Shown: positions 1 to 64,000 of the stretch, piece after piece | Numbering within the stretch: the stretch's first letter is position 1 | Layout of the letters: each line of letters starts with the position of its first letter | From: Pseudorasbora parva | Taxonomy: Eukaryota > Chordata > Actinopteri > Cypriniformes > Gobionidae | Assembly (NCBI RefSeq): GCF_024679245.1 | Contig: NC_090180.1 | Coordinates: forward strand, 9,940,007-10,004,006 | Length of the DNA: 64,000 bases | Direction: 5' to 3' | Made by a program: the position numbers and the translations under genes | Notes under the pieces: generated by a model | Databases searched by the model: none | What the model saw: only the letters and a program-made list of their open reading frames with translations | Told to the model about the DNA's origin: nothing

Positions 1-359
1 CACGTAAATTAATATAATCAATAACTATAGAATTATAATTAATAATTGTTTATGTTAATGTATGTTCAAGTTTTGTGAAAGACAACTTTACACACTGAAA
101 AAACTGTAAAATGTTCTAATTTTCTAAATTTTTACAACAGAATGGAAAGTAACATTGAATTTGACATGGAAGTTGGATGTACAAAGACTGAAATGCTTTC
201 TTGTAAAACGTACTGTAAAAAATAATTTTTACTATGTCCATATTATTTGTCTAAATGCAAAACACTTTTGCTGCTCTTTTATCAGATGGCAAATCATCCA
301 GCTTCACAATCATACAATTATGATTCATCACAAAATCATAAAAATTAAAAATAAAAAGT

Positions 360-856
360 CTACAGGGATTGCTCATTCCCTGAGCATGAGTTAGTGCTCC
401 AATTAGGAGGTCCACTGTCGGGTCATCTTCATTCTCCAGGATTTCAAAGGCTTTCCCACAAAACCATTATCATTTATAGACAAGCTAATTGCAGGTTGCT
501 GACATGAATCACCCATTAATATATCACCTTAACAAAACACTTCATCATGTAGACTTTTGTGGGCTGAAATATAAGAGCCTAACTGGACCTGGGTGAGGAC
601 TCTTCTGATGATAACAGGGAGAGTGTGCTGGTGAAGAATAGGAAGGTCTCTCGTGGTGTAGGATCTTTTGTTCAGGACCAAAGACTTCCAAAGATGTTTT
701 GTCTGACAGGATCTGTGCCCCCGAGTTGTTGAATTGTTTCAGAGAGAGGTATGAGTGCCTTGAGGCAGCTCTGCAAGTCTCTGAGGGGACAGTATGGGCT
801 TTAAAAGGCCCCTGGTGAAAGTCAAAAAAGCTTTTGCTTTCTAGGTGGTCCTTCAT
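360..856 (-). other. Coding-like minus-strand segments, possible exon or pseudogene relic of an unknown gene
   Basis: On the minus strand 856-545 is open for 103 codons with low-repeat, protein-like composition (rich in Ser, His and Pro). Further along the same strand, 494-360 reads as acidic, helix-like protein (for example KAFEILENEDDPTVDLLIGA). The two parts are not in one frame. The second part joins an upstream open stretch only across an apparent one-base shift near 460. I do not recognise the product. It could be terminal exons of a neighbouring gene, a decayed retrocopy or chance. Confidence 0.2.
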
Positions 857-1384
857 GGACGTTATCTTCAGTTTTTTAAGTAGGTGTCTCAGGAGTTTTC
901 TCAGTATGGAACGTGGATTTCCTAGGCATCTATTCTTGTCTTAAAAGCACCAGGGAATAAAAAGGAAACCGTTTAACTGAAAAATGGTGGGAAGAGCCTT
1001 TGTTTGATAAATCAATATATATTTGTTCTTCCATGTTAATGGAAAATATTAACTAAAACTCAAACATATGTACATCAAAATTTGGACATTTGGAAGATGT
1101 CTACAAACAATCTAAATAAATAAATAAATTAAAAATTAAAATTTGATCACAAATATTCCAATGATAAGAAATCGCTGATTAGAATGCAGTCCTTAAACCC
1201 GGAAGGGAATTAGCTTTTCAAGCCAAGTAAATTCCAATGGGTTTTTGGAATAGCAGGTTTATATATAAATACAATAAATGTTTGATTCTCAGGGAATGCA
1301 TATGAACTGAAAAAAAGCTAATCTGCTATTAGGCCAAATGTAACAAGGTCTGTTCTTTATGTAAACATAATGTTCAAAAAATAT

Positions 1385-1700
1385 TTTTAGAAAGAAAGTA
1401 CTTTTTATTCCGCAAAGACTGCATTAAACTGGTCAAAATGGACAGTAAATAGGCCTATAATGTTACAAAAGATTCTATTTCAAATAAATGTTATTTTGAA
1501 CTTAAATGGTATTTAAAACTTAGTAGGCTACATATCATAAAAAAACATAAAGCAGCACAATGTTTCATCATTGATAATAATGTTTCTTGAGCACCCAAGC
1601 ATCATATTAGAATGATTTCTGAAGTTAAAACTGAAGACTGAGTAATGATGTTGAAAATTCAGCTTTGCCTTTCCAAATAACTATTAGAATATTGTTTTAT
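1385..1700. repeat. Interspersed cyprinid-type repeat, copy 1
   Basis: The segment shares the phrases TTTCAAATAAATG, GTTTCTTGAGCA and ATGATTTCTGAAG, in the same order, with 20090-20530. Parts recur at 36107-36500, and there is a short scrap at 4460-4500. Repetition at unrelated places in the window and decayed ends mark it as an old dispersed element. The class is uncertain. Confidence 0.55.
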
Positions 1701-2159
1701 TGTAGCCTGGCCTATCAAATAGCCTAAACTTTTTTATAGAAACAAAAATCCAAACTTGAAGGGTATACAAAGATAAATATAACCTTCTAACTACTGAGGA
1801 ATTGATTTTACATTGGCTAATCTGACAACAGCAACATATTATCAGCTATAGCATAATGGCCTAAAAAAAACTTTCTTTCCAGTTTGGCCTAGTTTGGCAT
1901 TGGGATTGAACAGCTTTTAACCTTACAATATTGTAGCAAAATGCTTGTTTTGTTTCCCTAAATAGCAGACGGTTATTTTCTTCCTTTAGTCGAGAATCAA
2001 TAAAGCTTTTTCGCTAAAAGATTTCATATTTTCCTCTCAGTGATGCAACATGGGAAAACTCATGAGCAACATCGGTGGGTGTTCTTACAGCCAAGGATGA
2101 TTAAAAACATATTTGTTAAGGGATTGAACAGCCGAACTGTTTATGGGGTCACTGCACTA

Positions 2160-2391
2160 AAACGGATTTGAAAGAGTGGAGACCGTCGCTTCTCAGAGAA
2201 TTTTCGGGTCGGATTTCAGTAGCTCGTAGCGCTGGTGCGGAGACTGAGGCAGTCTTTGTTCAGCCAGTCTGAAGTGAGAGACTGGAGAGTCAGTCAGGAG
2301 GAGAGAAGTGAAAGAGGAGAGAGAGAGAGTGTGACAACACTCTGGAAGTGTTGATATCCACGATTTTGCTCATATATATATATACAATATT
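2160..2391 (+). promoter_or_regulatory. col15a1: Putative 5' UTR and proximal promoter of the upstream start
   Basis: The stretch just before the ATG at 2392 is less AT-rich than its surroundings, has several CpGs (2180-2245), and then becomes purine-rich (2260-2330). It ends in a short (TA)n tract at 2371-2384, which lies too close to the ATG to be the TATA box of this transcript. The transcription start cannot be placed from sequence alone. Confidence 0.4.
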
Positions 2392-62980
<60,589 letters not shown>

Positions 62981-63865
62981 AAAGCTGACCATTTTAAGAT
63001 GTAGGCAGCAGCAGTAGCTGGACTGCTGGGGGAAATATCCAATCTACTCTTTTTGTTCTTTTTAGGGAGAGAGTTCCTGCGAGAAGTAACAAGCCAGGGA
63101 AAATGGCACTGCAGTCATGCTTCAGTTCTTCTCTGAGCATGATGTAAATATGTATAAATCACCCACTGATATTGTTCAATCGACAACCCACCGACTTTAT
63201 TCTACTATTAGAATACCAAAGAATACCTCAGACAGACATCAAGCAAGTGTAGATCCATTGTTTGAATTCACTACATTACTGTGTCTTCTCAGATGGCTTA
63301 GTCCCTTCCTTACATCGACTAATACAGAGCTTGGTGTGTGTATAATACTAACTACAAATTTAAAACCACAAACATCGATAGACACAAGATTTTTTAATCA
63401 GATTAAATACCAATATTTAGATGTCAGTATTTGGATATAATCAAACCACAGAGTTTTGGAAGTTGTTTAAATGCACTGTATTAATAATTTCTTGGGTGCT
63501 TTTTGGTTAGAGGTTTTTTTCTTTTTCACCCACGAAGCTTCTTTCTGTGAACTTGCATTTAAACTAGTATTTAAAAGAGGCATATGTCTAATTTATAATG
63601 TAAAACGCACATAAAACTAAAACCTAGTGCCAAGTACATATAGGCATCAATTTCAAAAGTTGACAGTGGCTACAACCACATTATAACTCTTCACTGTGTT
63701 TAATCTTTCCATGAAATATTTAGAAAGACGAACTAGAAAATAAGATACATTGTTTATTTTCTACAAGTCGGATGAGTATGAAACAATGATAGCAAGACCC
63801 CTCCCCCAATCTTTTTTCATATTTGAATGGTGCTCAGTGAATAAATGTTTTGTTTTATAAGTATG
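62981..63865 (+). terminator. col15a1: 3' UTR with poly(A) signal
   Basis: From the TAG to about 20 bases past the AATAAA at 63840-63845 there is no intron signal or repeat I recognise, and T-rich sequence follows the hexamer. An upstream ATTAAA at about 63402 could give a shorter form. The 3' end is therefore about 63860, giving an 880-nt 3' UTR. Confidence 0.65.
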
Positions 63866-64000
63866 GCTGGTCTTTCTTTAAGTTGTGGCAGGTTTAGAAA
63901 CACACACAGGAGGTATATAAAGATAAACCCGCTGTGTCTTCAGGGGGTTATGTACTATGCGTGGACTATGTACACTCCTGTTTAAATGTTTGGGGAGATT
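63866..64000. other. Downstream flank
   Basis: Only 135 bases follow the predicted poly(A) site. I see nothing in them. Confidence 0.5.

Larger units (their letters stand above)
1..2160. other. 5' flanking DNA
   Basis: This is AT-rich DNA upstream of the collagen gene. It holds a coding-like minus-strand fragment (360-856) and an interspersed repeat (1385-1700), listed separately. I see nothing else I can name in it. Confidence 0.6.

Noticed and set aside
2371..2384. (TA)n tract as TATA box of the upstream promoter
   Set aside because: It lies only a few bases before the ATG, too close to leave a usable 5' UTR.

Overview
The window is vertebrate genomic DNA, almost certainly a teleost and probably a cyprinid (carp, barbel or danio relatives). 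The grounds are an AT-rich base composition, a single many-exon gene with GT/AG introns, and a dense load of fish-type DNA transposons (Tc1-like, hAT-like, PIF/Harbinger-like, foldback MITEs) in families I recognise as common in cyprinids. The cyprinid call is inference, not proof.

The window holds one gene on the + strand from about 2.2 kb to 63.9 kb. It encodes the alpha-1 chain of collagen XV (col15a1), a multiplexin basement-membrane proteoglycan. I traced 42 coding exons by splice sites and reading frame. The frame stays open from the ATG at 2392 to the TAG at 62978-62980 and gives 1251 residues. In order they encode a signal peptide (2392-2572), a laminin-G/thrombospondin-N-like (TSPN) domain (29727-33391), a short acidic linker (33586-36603), a much-interrupted collagen triple helix (36739-59206), a trimerisation segment and hinge (59328-61079), and a C-terminal endostatin-like domain (61170-62980). 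A 3' UTR follows, with an AATAAA at 63840-63845. The TSPN domain is clearly type XV rather than type XVIII. I cannot say whether it is the a or b fish paralogue.

The most interesting gene-level observation is a second, independent start at 21228-21480. It encodes its own signal peptide plus a Ser/Thr/Pro-rich segment, and it ends in the same intron phase as exon 2. Either N-terminus therefore joins the TSPN exon in frame, which implies two promoters and two secreted forms (1251 and 1301 residues). There is also a candidate Ser-Gly-rich cassette exon at 40519-40620.

The introns hold many mobile elements, often nested: a nearly full-length Tc1-like element (46315-47888), other Tc1/mariner relics (6040-6960, 30443-31335, 31406-32298, 37040-38677, 47997-48706), two solo LTRs (19119-19412 and 24629-24951), three PIF/Harbinger-like elements with 3-bp target duplications (24956-27490, 41042-41618, 49772-50147), several large foldback elements (6997-7701, 44063-44795, 50239-51110, 51139-52582), two repeats carrying THAP-domain remnants (15122-16553 and 27583-28952), and microsatellites. 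I found no rRNA, functional tRNA, CRISPR array or bacterial-type system.
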